Part shown: piece after piece, positions 1-7,076 of the stretch | Position numbering within the stretch: position 1 is the stretch's first letter | How the letters are laid out: every line of letters begins with the position of its first letter | Source of the DNA: JAULZV01 sp032117135 | Lineage (GTDB): Bacteria; Patescibacteriota; Minisyncoccia; Phycocordibacterales; JAACPR01 | Assembly: GCA_032117135.1 (NCBI GenBank) | Contig: JAULZV010000012.1 | Coordinates: 1-39,755, forward strand | Direction of reading: 5' to 3' | DNA: 39,755 nucleotides | Notes under the pieces: model-generated | Told to the model about the DNA's origin: nothing | What the model saw: the letters and a program-made list of their open reading frames with translations, nothing else | Databases searched by the model: none | Made by a program: the position numbers and the translations under genes

Positions 1-604
1 CACCGAGGTTATGTGGTGGAATATTAGAAGCCATACCTACCGCAATACCCAAGGTACCATTGAGAAGAAGTGCAGGCACAGCCGTCGGAAGCACTATCGG
101 TTCGCGAGTTCGAGAGTCATACGTAGGCCTAAATTGCACAGTGTCTTTTTCGATATCTTTGAGAATATCTCCCGAAATCTTACTCATCTTGGCCTCGGTA
201 TATCGATATGCAGCAGGCGGATCACCATCAACAGATCCGAAGTTACCCTGACCAAACACAAGCGGATAACGCGTTGCAAAAGGCTGTGCGAGTTTGACCA
301 TCGCATCATAAACCGAACCTTCACCATGAGGGTGATATGAACCAATTACATCTCCAACTACCGCTGCAGATTTTCGAAATTTAGAGGTGTATGCAAGACC
401 GTTTTTGTGCATTGAAAACAAGATTCGTCGGTGTACCGGTTTGAGACCATCACGAGCATCTGGCAAAGCTCGCTGAGTAATAACCGACATCGCATAGTCG
501 AGATAGGATTTTTTCATTTCGGCACTGATTGGCGCTTGCAAAATGGTTGTTCCTGGACGTTTTGGAGCAGAATCTTCTGGAATTACTTCTTTCTTTTTTG
601 GCAT
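1..604 (-). CDS. gyrA: DNA gyrase subunit A, N-terminal part (cut by window edge)
   Basis: Type II topoisomerase subunit that cuts and rejoins DNA during supercoiling. The minus-strand reading frame from ATG at 604 gives 201 residues and runs off the left edge. It opens with a Lys-rich tail, then the breakage-reunion domain: DYAMSVI near residue 36, DGLKPVHRRIL near 52, the helix HPHGEGSVYD at 91-100 and AAYRYTEAKM, in which Tyr135 is the expected catalytic tyrosine. The position equivalent to E. coli Ser83 is Gly96, while the Asp87 equivalent is kept (Asp100). ParC is a close relative and cannot be excluded from the N-terminus alone; gyrA is the likelier call. It is the last visible gene of a minus-strand set with the two genes upstream. 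Confidence 0.93.
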   Translation of the reverse strand, partial: MPKKKEVIPEDSAPKRPGTTILQAPISAEMKKSYLDYAMSVITQRALPDARDGLKPVHRRILFSMHKNGLAYTSKFRKSAAVVGDVIGSYHPHGEGSVYDAMVKLAQPFATRYPLVFGQGNFGSVDGDPPAAYRYTEAKMSKISGDILKDIEKDTVQFRPTYDSRTREPIVLPTAVPALLLNGTLGIAVGMASNIPPHNLG

Positions 605-641
605 ATAGCGCGATTATATCACAAATTATCTATTACTTAAA

Positions 642-860
642 TTATTTAAACCCCGCTTTGAGACTATCAAACAAACTCCCTGCATTAGCAAGATTTTGGA
701 TTTCTTGTTCTTCGAGATCAAAGTATTCGACAGGATTAGCAAAAATAGTCAAAAACCACACCGCAGTTATGAGGCCAGTCAAAAGTAGAGATGCAAAAAA
801 TGCGTAGCTTGATTTTTCAGCATGAGAGCGTTGTCTGAGATTCTCAATGTATTTTTTCAT
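642..860 (-). CDS. Small single-pass membrane protein
   Basis: 72 residues. A charged N-terminus (about 1-17) with basic residues is followed by one hydrophobic segment at about 20-41, then an acidic stretch (FDLEEQEIQNL) and a short C-terminal tail. No family recognised. It sits 10 bp downstream of the MBL-fold gene and 37 bp upstream of gyrA on the same strand, so the three are probably co-transcribed. Small proteins of this shape are common beside housekeeping genes in Parcubacteria; a function cannot be read from the sequence. Confidence 0.7.
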   Translation of the reverse strand: MKKYIENLRQRSHAEKSSYAFFASLLLTGLITAVWFLTIFANPVEYFDLEEQEIQNLANAGSLFDSLKAGFK

Positions 861-870
861 ACTCTATATT

Positions 871-1509
871 TTATAGTGAAGATGACAAAACGACAACTTC
901 ACCTTGCTTGTCAACAAGGTCTTTCTTTTTGATGGTTAATTTATCGATTGGAGCTGTATTACTTGCGTCTGCTTCTTTGAGAAATGTCTTGAGTGCATCT
1001 TTGTCTCCGACTGCACCGTAATGAATCGGAATGATGATTTTGGGTTCACGCTTGAGCGCCATTTTGTATGCATCCTCAGGATTGAGTACTTCATCACCAC
1101 CAATTGGTACGAACAAAATATCGATGTCACCCATTTCTTCTTTGGCCTTGGTACCAAGATCTTTATCCGAAATAGCTCCTAGATATGCAACTCGAATACC
1201 ATCAAGTTCAAAGGTGTACACAGTATTGAATCGCTCGACCCCTCCATATACTGTTTTAGAAGAAAATCCCCTGACGAATACTCCTCGCACCTCGTATTCG
1301 CCTGGTCCTTTGATCACAAAAGGCTCTTTGCCTTGGCGAGTTGCAGTGTCGGAGCCATTGAGGTCAGGATGGTTAGCAGTAATAAGGACCAAGTCACTCC
1401 CAAAACTTGAAAGCTTGTGTTTGGATTCTTTGGAAATTGGATTAAGGGCAATCGTAAAATCTCCGTGTGAGACTTTTACTGATTCGACGCCGTCGTATGT
1501 GATTATCAT
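871..1509 (-). CDS. Metallo-beta-lactamase-fold protein lacking the metal motif
   Basis: 212 residues resembling the UlaG-like/COG2220 branch of the metallo-beta-lactamase fold. Visible parts are the N-terminal beta strands, ITANHPDLNGS at the place where the family carries its metal loop, GPGEYEV in the middle, and IPIHYG near 163-168, where family members have a late histidine. The diagnostic HxHxDH motif is absent; only one His remains in that loop, so hydrolase activity is doubtful. An extended -10 box ends 6 nt before the ATG, so the mRNA is probably leaderless. First gene of the gyrA-side transcription unit. The fold call is firm; the substrate is unknown. Confidence 0.78.
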   Translation of the reverse strand: MIITYDGVESVKVSHGDFTIALNPISKESKHKLSSFGSDLVLITANHPDLNGSDTATRQGKEPFVIKGPGEYEVRGVFVRGFSSKTVYGGVERFNTVYTFELDGIRVAYLGAISDKDLGTKAKEEMGDIDILFVPIGGDEVLNPEDAYKMALKREPKIIIPIHYGAVGDKDALKTFLKEADASNTAPIDKLTIKKKDLVDKQGEVVVLSSSL

Positions 1510-1524
1510 GCGGTCAGTATAGCA
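1510..1524 (-). promoter_or_regulatory. Extended -10 promoter for the MBL-fold/gyrA unit
   Basis: On the minus strand TGcTATACT (1524-1516) is an extended -10 element. It ends 6 nt before the ATG at 1509, which places the transcript start at or next to the A of the ATG. No clear TTGACA lies 16-18 nt upstream, which fits an extended -10 promoter. Confidence 0.6.
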
Positions 1525-1603
1525 TTTTTTAATTACTATTGAAAAGTGACTCCTACTGAAGCATATGAGAGTTTAGTTTCAAATTAGAACTCAAGAAAAA
1601 GGT

Positions 1604-1632
1604 TTGACAAAAAATAATATTCGTTATATTAT
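1604..1632 (+). promoter_or_regulatory. Promoter of the 45-codon gene
   Basis: Perfect -35 TTGACA (1604-1609), 17 bp spacer, -10 TATTAT (1627-1632). The -10 ends 7 nt before ATG 1640, so the predicted transcript is leaderless. Confidence 0.75.
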
Positions 1633-1639
1633 TTTTTTG

Positions 1640-1777
1640 ATGAAAAAAACTATCGCTCTTCGTTTGTTGGTTTCACCCAGTTTCTGGGTTCGCCACCTTC
1701 CCCAGTTCAGACAAGCTCTCCTGAAAGGTTTTAAGGCCGGATGGTCTAAAGGCCACAAGGATGCTGGGATCGAATGA
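1640..1777 (+). CDS. Leaderless 45-residue basic peptide gene
   Basis: ATG at 1640, stop TGA at 1775-1777, 45 residues. The product is strongly basic, with an N-terminal amphipathic or hydrophobic part (IALRLLVSPSFWV) and a Lys/Gly-rich C-terminal part (LLKGFKAGWSKGHKDAGIE). No family recognised. The case for a real gene is positional: a consensus promoter ends 7 nt before the ATG and a hairpin followed by a T run lies about 30 nt after the stop, so it forms a complete monocistronic unit. It could also be an sRNA with an incidental frame. It lies downstream of, and convergent with, the neighbouring toxin-antitoxin operon. Confidence 0.6.
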   Translation: MKKTIALRLLVSPSFWVRHLPQFRQALLKGFKAGWSKGHKDAGIE

Positions 1778-1805
1778 TTTACACCAATCTTCGAACCTTT
1801 ACACA

Positions 1806-1836
1806 CGCTACTCACCCTATGATGTAGCGCGTTTTT
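1806..1836 (+). terminator. Rho-independent terminator after the 45-codon gene
   Basis: 6-bp stem CGCTAC (1806-1811) / GTAGCG (1824-1829) with a 12-nt loop, followed by cgTTTTT. Works only in the plus direction. Confidence 0.6.
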
Positions 1837-1856
1837 ATTTTTATAGACATTTCAAA

Positions 1857-2114
1857 TCAGGAATATAATTCACTATGTGAACCGAGTGCTCGTAGGTAAA
1901 TGACATCATTTTCTCTTCGATACACAATTCTCATGTCGTTTTGAACATTGATACTTCGATATCCTAATAAGCTCCCTTGCAATTTATGATTATGTAGCAC
2001 TGGATCATATTCGTCTGCTAAAAGTTTTTGTATCACAAGCAAAACCAAATGTTTATTTTTTGGATTTATTTTCTTATACTGTTTTTTGAAACGTGATGAA
2101 TATCGTATCTTCAC
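1857..2114 (-). CDS. Toxin of RelE/YafQ type (mRNA interferase)
   Basis: 85 residues with the RelE/ParE fold pattern: a basic N-terminal helix region (RYSSRFKKQYKKI), a middle helix, the HKLQGSLLGYRSINV strand pair, MRIVYRREND, then a C-terminal strand ending LGSHSELY. The G-YRSI / RIVYR / GSH-ELY pattern is typical of YafQ-like ribosome-dependent mRNA endonucleases. It lies 8 bp downstream of its antitoxin on the same strand, the usual antitoxin-first order. A paralogous pair is at 35998-36531. The toxin class is sure; the exact cleavage specificity is not. Confidence 0.85.
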   Translation of the reverse strand: MKIRYSSRFKKQYKKINPKNKHLVLLVIQKLLADEYDPVLHNHKLQGSLLGYRSINVQNDMRIVYRRENDVIYLRALGSHSELYS

Positions 2115-2122
2115 ACCCTGTA

Positions 2123-2392
2123 TTATGCATCAAGACTTCTCATGAGATTATCAAGATTTTCAAAAGGTCCATGATCCTTTTTATCCTTCAATTCTTGCTC
2201 CGCGTCTTTAAGAATCTTTTTGAGATACTTGGAAGGCTTATAAGAGATAGTGAGCTCCTTATCCCGTACAAACTGCCTCAAAAAGGCCTGAACGGCAGTG
2301 CTTAATGGGATCCCTAATTCTTTAGCGGTCTCTTGAGCGTTTTTTTTGAGTTCCTTATCGAGCTTTATATTAAAAATTGTTTTAGTATTCAT
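2123..2392 (-). CDS. Antitoxin of RelB/DinJ type
   Basis: 89 residues. The N-terminal ribbon-helix-helix segment (MNTKTIFNIKLDKELKKNAQ) binds DNA; the second helix (GIPLSTAVQAFLRQFV) is typical of DinJ; the C-terminal acidic/basic helix would wrap the toxin. The start at 2392 is preferred because a -10 box ends 7 nt upstream and the start codon lies inside the operator palindrome; the frame stays open 15 codons further upstream, but those codons cover the promoter. Autorepression through the palindrome is expected from the family. Confidence 0.87.
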   Translation of the reverse strand: MNTKTIFNIKLDKELKKNAQETAKELGIPLSTAVQAFLRQFVRDKELTISYKPSKYLKKILKDAEQELKDKKDHGPFENLDNLMRSLDA

Positions 2393-2427
2393 ATACCAAA
2401 GTATATACTTGGGTATATTTTTGTCAA
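2392..2427 (-). promoter_or_regulatory. Promoter and palindromic operator of toxin-antitoxin pair 1
   Basis: On the minus strand TTGACA (2427-2422), 16 bp spacer, TATACT (2405-2400). Superimposed is a palindrome with a perfect 12-bp core AAGTATATACTT (2399-2410) and outer arms TATACC / GGGTATA (2392-2397, 2411-2417). The palindrome covers the -10 box and the start codon, an arrangement expected for autorepression by a ribbon-helix-helix antitoxin. Confidence 0.75.
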
Positions 2428-2437
2428 CGCAACTCAT

Positions 2438-2678
2438 TTTATCTACAGAGCTGTCCCTTCATCAATACTCTTCCCAACCCTCTTTTTGTATGTTATATTC
2501 ACCCCACTCAGTTTTATTAAAACAAGACAGAGTAACCCTGCGTATATGACCACGAGTGTATGCATGAGCGAACAGAATCTTCTGTTTTAACTGCATACGG
2601 GACTAAACGAATATGCAGACCTCATTATTAAGTAAATATCAAAAAGATCTGGAGCAATCCGGTATCTTATATACAATT
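2438..2678 (+). other. Leader region upstream of rpsA
   Basis: No convincing gene. It holds two small hairpins: AACAGA/TCTGTT ending in TTTT (around 2573-2588) and CTGCATA/TATGCAG (2591-2597 / 2612-2618). The second contains ATG 2613, in frame with rpsA. These may be an attenuator or autoregulatory leader for S1, but no known motif was recognised. Confidence 0.3.
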
Positions 2679-3752
2679 ATGACAGAAGAAAAAGAGAACG
2701 TAATGCAACAGTTTTTGGCAGATATGCCCAATCCTCCTGCAGAAGGTGACGTAGTTGAAGGTCCAGTTATCACGGTAGATAAGTCAGCAATTTATATTGA
2801 CCTTTCACCATTTGGAACAGGTATTATCTATGGACGAGAATTTATTATCGCTCGAGATATGATTCGAAAACTACACGTAGCAGACTCTGTGTCAGCTAAG
2901 GTAGTAGATGTTAAAAGCAAAAATGGATACATCGAACTTTCGCTCCGAGAAGCAAAGCAAGCAATGGTATGGGAAGAAGTAGAAGCAGCGATCAAGGACA
3001 AGACTCCGATCGAACTTACTGTACAAGAAGCAAACAAAGGAGGACTTCTCCTTTCATGGCAGGGTCTCCAAGGATTCCTACCTGCTTCACAGCTTTCTAC
3101 TGAACACTATCCACGAGTAGCCGATGGTGATAAAGATAGAATTCTTGAAGAATTGCGAAGACTTGTTGGTACAAAGCTTGTTGTAACAATTATCGGCGCA
3201 ACACCAGACGACGGTAAACTTATTTTCTCAGAAAAACACTCTGGAGAAGAGTCTGAGGTTAAGAAAGTTGAGAAGTATGGCATTGGAGACAATCTTTCTG
3301 GAACAGTTACTGGTGTAGTAGAGTTTGGAGTATTCGTTAAGATCGAAGATAACCTTGAAGGACTTGTTCACATTTCAGAACTTGACTGGTCGCTTGTTGA
3401 AGATCCAAAGAAACTCTTTACAGTTGGAGATAAAGTTAATGTCAAAGTTATCGATATCAAAAATGGAAAAGTTTCACTCTCTATCAAACAATTGAAAGAA
3501 AACCCATGGACAACAGCGGGAAATAAATTCAAAAAAGGAGATATTGTAAAAGGTGTTGTGATTAAATTTAACAAACACGGTGCACTCGCATCAATCGAAG
3601 AAGGAGTTGCTGGATTAATTCACATTTCAGAATTTGAAAGTGAAGAAAAATTGAAAGAAACTCTTGAACTTGGAAAAGTATACGATTTCAAAATCACTTT
3701 GTTTGAAGCAAAGGAGCAACGAATGACACTGTCGACAAAAATAAGTGAGTAA
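2679..3752 (+). CDS. rpsA: 30S ribosomal protein S1, four S1 domains
   Basis: Binds mRNA on the small ribosomal subunit. From ATG 2679 it has 357 residues with four S1 (OB-fold) domains at about 24-91, 107-184, 201-270 and 285-354; domains 3 and 4 carry the best signatures (VEFGVFVKI-GLVHISEL; GLIHISEF). E. coli S1 has six domains; the shorter four-domain form is usual in many non-proteobacteria. The frame is open back to ATG 2613, adding 22 residues that lie in a hairpin leader and do not look like S1; 2679 is preferred but not proven. A strong bidirectional terminator follows. Confidence 0.92.
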   Translation: MTEEKENVMQQFLADMPNPPAEGDVVEGPVITVDKSAIYIDLSPFGTGIIYGREFIIARDMIRKLHVADSVSAKVVDVKSKNGYIELSLREAKQAMVWEEVEAAIKDKTPIELTVQEANKGGLLLSWQGLQGFLPASQLSTEHYPRVADGDKDRILEELRRLVGTKLVVTIIGATPDDGKLIFSEKHSGEESEVKKVEKYGIGDNLSGTVTGVVEFGVFVKIEDNLEGLVHISELDWSLVEDPKKLFTVGDKVNVKVIDIKNGKVSLSIKQLKENPWTTAGNKFKKGDIVKGVVIKFNKHGALASIEEGVAGLIHISEFESEEKLKETLELGKVYDFKITLFEAKEQRMTLSTKISE

Positions 3753-3772
3753 TTCATATAGAAAGTAACTCT

Positions 3773-3813
3773 ATAATCTAAAGCGGCGCCCTTCGGGCGC
3801 CGCTTTAGATTAT
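3773..3813. terminator. Bidirectional terminator between rpsA and pth
   Basis: Perfect 19-bp stem (3773-3791 / 3795-3813) with a GC-rich top closing on a CTTCGG-type loop. The flanks are A/T-rich on both strands, so it serves the two convergent genes. Confidence 0.8.
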
Positions 3814-3853
3814 ATACGTTACCCTATCTTACACAGGTAACACACCCTGTAGC

Positions 3854-4399
3854 TTATCGACCAATCAAGCTTTCAATCTTTTTGAAAATACCTTCAATCG
3901 TCCCCCGTTCTAGGAGTCCGAATTTTTTGAGTACGAAATTAGCAACCTCGTCCTTGTGAGGTTTTTTGTGTCCACCAAAAAAAGTTTGAGGACAAATACC
4001 TACCCGAATACGACGAAGATTCAGTTTTGTTTCGTCCAAAATAGAACGGATTCCGTTATGACCTCCATGTCCCTTATCGGTAGACACCTTCAGTTCTCCA
4101 AAGTTAATGTCGATATCATCATGGATTATTGTCACATCATCCACAGTTACATCACTCCATTTAAGAAAAATATTTTTGACTGTCTGACCCGAAAGATTCA
4201 TGTATGTTTCAGGAAGTATCAGGAGATACTGTTGTCCATCACATTCACCCGATGATACAAGAGCTTTAAGAAATGTATCCTTCTTAAAATCCGAAAAATG
4301 ATTTTTGTGTGCGAGCCACAGCAAAAAATCACGGCCAATATTATGTCGCGTTCCAACATACGAGTCTCCTAAATTTCCGAGGCCTACGAGAATTTTCAT
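3854..4399 (-). CDS. pth: Peptidyl-tRNA hydrolase
   Basis: Releases tRNA from stalled peptidyl-tRNA. 181 residues, normal for the family. N-terminal motif GLGNLGDSYVGTRHNIG: Asn9 and the catalytic His19 are present; the usual GNPG is GNLG here. HDDIDINFG (the expected catalytic-site Asp) and GHGGHNGIRS are also present. Convergent with rpsA. Its upstream region abuts the 78-bp palindromic repeat. Confidence 0.95.
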   Translation of the reverse strand: MKILVGLGNLGDSYVGTRHNIGRDFLLWLAHKNHFSDFKKDTFLKALVSSGECDGQQYLLILPETYMNLSGQTVKNIFLKWSDVTVDDVTIIHDDIDINFGELKVSTDKGHGGHNGIRSILDETKLNLRRIRVGICPQTFFGGHKKPHKDEVANFVLKKFGLLERGTIEGIFKKIESLIGR

Positions 4400-4424
4400 A
4401 TGTATATATCATATCACATAATGG

Positions 4425-4516
4425 GGATAATGGGGTCAGACACCCTTTTTAGACAAAAAGTGTGTTGTAATTATACAATAGATTTTAGAGAAAAAGGGTG
4501 TCTGACCCCATTATCC
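4425..4516. repeat. Palindromic repeat element, copy 1 (78-bp core 4432-4509)
   Basis: Terminal inverted repeats GGGGTCAGACACCCTTTTT (4432-4450) and its complement (4491-4509) enclose a 40-nt A/T-rich centre. Here the pairing extends outward by 7 bp (GGATAAT / ATTATCC), giving 26-bp arms. The 78-bp core is identical, base for base, to the reverse complement of 9867-9944. It lies between the divergent genes pth and lepB, and the lepB -35 box begins 8 bp beyond it. Exact identity of two copies implies recent movement or gene conversion. It encodes nothing; REP- or MITE-like. Confidence 0.85.
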
Positions 4517-4523
4517 ATTATCC

Positions 4524-4552
4524 ATGACACTTTTTGATTTTTGATATATAGT
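4524..4552 (+). promoter_or_regulatory. Promoter of lepB
   Basis: -35 ATGACA (4524-4529), 17 bp spacer, -10 TATAGT (4547-4552), ending 7 nt before ATG 4560: a leaderless start. Confidence 0.6.
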
Positions 4553-4559
4553 ATTAAGA

Positions 4560-5102
4560 ATGATATCTAAAATACTACACGTCGCAAAAGAGTACATTGT
4601 TTTAATTGGAACATCTCTTCTCCTCGTATTTTTGGTACGAACATACGTTGCTCAGCCTTTTGTAGTAAGTGGTGCATCTATGGAACCGACATTTCATACC
4701 GGCGAATATCTTATTGTTGATCAAATCACGACCGAATTATCGGGCCCCAAACGAGGTGAGGTGATCATTTTCAAATACCCACTCATTCCTTCACGATACT
4801 TTATCAAACGGGTTATTGCACTCCCTGGAGAAACTATCAAGATCACAGGCAACCAAGTCGAGATCAAAGAAGTCGGTTCTGATGACTTTTATATATTAGA
4901 AGAGCCTTATATTGAGTTCACAAAAGAAGCAAATCTCGAAACAGTCCTCTCTAATGACGAATATTTTGTCATGGGCGACAACAGATTCGCAAGTTTAGAC
5001 TCTCGAAGCTGGGGCCCTCTCAAAGAATCCTTTATTGTCGGGAAAGCCTTTGTACGCCTCTTCCCTGTGTCAAAAATTGACTTTTCGCCAGGAAGTTATT
5101 AA
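4560..5102 (+). CDS. lepB: Signal peptidase I
   Basis: Removes signal peptides of secreted proteins at the outer face of the membrane. 180 residues: one membrane segment at about 12-28, then the S26 catalytic domain. Ser40 in SGASMEPT is the nucleophile, Lys83 in FIKRVIALPG is the general base, and MGDNRFASLDSRSWGP is the conserved box E-type motif. Compact compared with E. coli LepB (324), as in Gram-positive enzymes. The gene starts 7 nt after a -10 box. It is followed 11 bp later by the HisRS-like gene. Confidence 0.95.
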   Translation: MISKILHVAKEYIVLIGTSLLLVFLVRTYVAQPFVVSGASMEPTFHTGEYLIVDQITTELSGPKRGEVIIFKYPLIPSRYFIKRVIALPGETIKITGNQVEIKEVGSDDFYILEEPYIEFTKEANLETVLSNDEYFVMGDNRFASLDSRSWGPLKESFIVGKAFVRLFPVSKIDFSPGSY

Positions 5103-5113
5103 ATTAGAGCTTT

Positions 5114-6328
5114 ATGGCACCAAAAAACAACCAAGTAGACAATGCCTTCGTAATCTCCCAGTATTATGGTTTTGAAGGTCTTGAACTCAAACAAATAGAA
5201 AAAGAAGATCACGATAAAGCACGTAAGATAAAGAATTACGCTAATTTTGAACACTCTCATCTTCCTAAAATCGAAGAAGCAGTTGCTCTTCTCAAACACT
5301 CAACAAGTGATGGGCAAAAGCGAAAAGAAGTACCTTTTATGTACTATTCAAAAGGTGACATCAAAAATCCTCACGAAAAAAAGTCTAAAAGAAAAACAGG
5401 TGAATCTGTCTCGCTTCACATTATTGGCACTCCAAAGAGCATCGCTGAAGCAATTTTGATCAAGACTGCCTATACTATTCTCAAAGAAGAAGGCTACAGA
5501 AATCTATCCGTTGAAGTAAATAATATAGGAGATAGAGAAACACTGACAACATACAACAAACATGCGACCAATTTTTTTAGAGGCAAACTTGCAGATTTGG
5601 ATACTGACTGTAAAGAATTACTCAAGTTCGGTGGTCACACATTAGTTACATGTAACCTCAAAGGAGTTCAACATATTATCAAAGAAGCGCCGGCGCCGAT
5701 CGAATTTTTGAATGAAGAGCATCGTAATCACCTCAAGGAAGTGGTCGAATACTTGGAGTCGCAAGACATTCCATTTGAAATAAATAAGTTTGTGCTCGGA
5801 GATCCTCATTATTCATCACACACTATTTTTACTATCTTGGATGAAAAGTCAGGCAAAATACTCGCTACAGGATCTCGATACAACGACCTTTCAAAGCGGA
5901 CCGTACTTCGCAAAGGTATTCCTGCTGTTTCGGTATCAATCAAAATTCCTAAACTCAAACAAGTACCAAGCACCAAACAACCCAAATTCGATGACTGTGA
6001 TATTTATTTTATTCAATTAGGATATGGAGCAAAGCTCAAAAGTCTTGAGGTTGTTGAGCGCTTGCGTAAGGCAAGTATCCCAGTTCATCAATCAATCGGA
6101 CGCGACAAAATGTCGACACAGACTCAATTTGTAAACAAGAAAAATGTAAAATATATTCTCTTAATGGGACAAAAAGAAGCTCGAGAAAATAGTATTTGTG
6201 TTCGAAATCTTGAAACTAATTCTCAAAAGACTATCCCACTCGATAATCTTGTTGAATATATCAAAAATATAAGAATTACAGACAAAGCCCTTGCTAAGAG
6301 CGATCTTAAAGTAAAGAAAAAAATATAA
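5114..6328 (+). CDS. Divergent HisRS-like protein (class II synthetase core plus anticodon domain)
   Basis: 404 residues. Residues about 95-280 follow the histidyl-tRNA synthetase/HisZ layout: VEVNNIGDRETLTTYNKH matches the HisRS insertion strand, NKFVLGDPHYSSHTIFTI corresponds to the motif 3 side, and ATGSRYNDL resembles the GGRYDGL motif. Residues about 305-385 form a HGTP-type anticodon-binding fold (IYFIQLGYGAKLKSLEVVERLRKASIPVHQ). The motif 2 arginine loop of true HisRS (GRYREFHQ) and the LVRGLDYY block are not recognisable. It may be a non-aminoacylating paralog or a very divergent synthetase. Co-directional with lepB. Confidence 0.65.
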   Translation: MAPKNNQVDNAFVISQYYGFEGLELKQIEKEDHDKARKIKNYANFEHSHLPKIEEAVALLKHSTSDGQKRKEVPFMYYSKGDIKNPHEKKSKRKTGESVSLHIIGTPKSIAEAILIKTAYTILKEEGYRNLSVEVNNIGDRETLTTYNKHATNFFRGKLADLDTDCKELLKFGGHTLVTCNLKGVQHIIKEAPAPIEFLNEEHRNHLKEVVEYLESQDIPFEINKFVLGDPHYSSHTIFTILDEKSGKILATGSRYNDLSKRTVLRKGIPAVSVSIKIPKLKQVPSTKQPKFDDCDIYFIQLGYGAKLKSLEVVERLRKASIPVHQSIGRDKMSTQTQFVNKKNVKYILLMGQKEARENSICVRNLETNSQKTIPLDNLVEYIKNIRITDKALAKSDLKVKKKI

Positions 6329-6351
6329 GTAGGCTCCATGTTTGTTTTGTA

Positions 6352-6374
6352 CCACTCAATTACTGAGTGGTTTG
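6352..6374 (+). terminator. Small hairpin between the HisRS-like gene and rpsU
   Basis: 7-bp stem CCACTCA/TGAGTGG (6352-6358 / 6364-6370) with a 5-nt loop, followed by only TTTG. A weak terminator or a processing hairpin. Confidence 0.4.
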
Positions 6375-6409
6375 CAAAAATAAATGGATATGGTATCTTT
6401 AACGACATT

Positions 6410-6655
6410 ATGGCTACAAATGTAGAAATCAAAAAAGGAGCGAAAGACAACAATGTCAATCTCATCAAAAAGTTTACACGACGAGTTCAAGAAGCTGGGA
6501 TTATTCCTCGAGTAAAAGGACTTCGATATGCAGAACGAAATATGTCAGCATATGTTAAGAAGACAAAACGACTCAAATCAATCAAAAACCGAGAGGTTCG
6601 AGAAGAACAAATCAAGCTTGGCAAAATCGCAGTGAACACACGACGAGGCCGATAA
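6410..6655 (+). CDS. rpsU: 30S ribosomal protein S21
   Basis: 81 residues from ATG 6410, rich in Lys/Arg with the bS21 pattern: VNLIKKFTRRVQEAGIIPRVKGLRYAE (positions about 18-44), then a basic C-terminal helix. The frame is open 24 codons further upstream to 6338, but that stretch holds the hairpin and a likely promoter (TTGCAA 6372-6377, 16 bp, TATCTT 6394-6399), so 6410 is preferred. ybeY follows 4 bp later, placing an S21 gene next to a 16S rRNA maturation factor. Confidence 0.88.
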   Translation: MATNVEIKKGAKDNNVNLIKKFTRRVQEAGIIPRVKGLRYAERNMSAYVKKTKRLKSIKNREVREEQIKLGKIAVNTRRGR

Positions 6656-6659
6656 ACTA

Positions 6660-7055
6660 ATGTTGGATTTTTCTAATACCACCAAACAAGTTCTCCCACT
6701 TTCTTTTGATCTCCTTGAGAAGATGGCGAATGACATTCTAGACACATCATATGATGTGTCTATTGTTGTGGTAGGCGAAAAGCGCGCACTCTTTCTTAAT
6801 CAACAGTATCGAAACAAGGACTATGTCCCGAATGTACTTTCGTTCCCTATCGATGAGACTATGGGAGAAATTTTTATAAATCCTAAAACTGCCCGCATCG
6901 AAGCATCTAAGTTTGGCCTCACTGTCACCAATTATCTGTATTATCTTTTGATTCACTCAATGCTTCATCTCAAAGGTTTTGACCACGGAGACGAAATGAG
7001 CGCAAAAGAAAAATTCTACATGAAAAAGTTTTTGAATATTGAAATTGATTTTTAG
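6660..7055 (+). CDS. ybeY: Endoribonuclease YbeY
   Basis: Zinc-dependent RNase involved in 16S rRNA 3'-end maturation and ribosome quality control. 131 residues. The metal motif HSMLHLKGFDHG carries His99, His103 and His109, the HxxxHxxxxxH signature. NVLSFPID precedes it, as in the family. It starts 4 bp after rpsU, so the two are translated from one mRNA. It ends ahead of a large palindromic element that probably terminates the unit. Confidence 0.95.
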   Translation: MLDFSNTTKQVLPLSFDLLEKMANDILDTSYDVSIVVVGEKRALFLNQQYRNKDYVPNVLSFPIDETMGEIFINPKTARIEASKFGLTVTNYLYYLLIHSMLHLKGFDHGDEMSAKEKFYMKKFLNIEIDF

Positions 7056-7076
7056 TGGATCAGAATCAAATTATAC

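Noticed and set aside
11..340. Plus-strand frame opposite gyrA
   Set aside because: Antisense shadow of a conserved gene; no family resemblance and no promoter.
1624..1815. Minus-strand 63-codon frame
   Set aside because: Covers the promoter, gene and terminator of the plus-strand 45-codon gene; composition is not coding-like.
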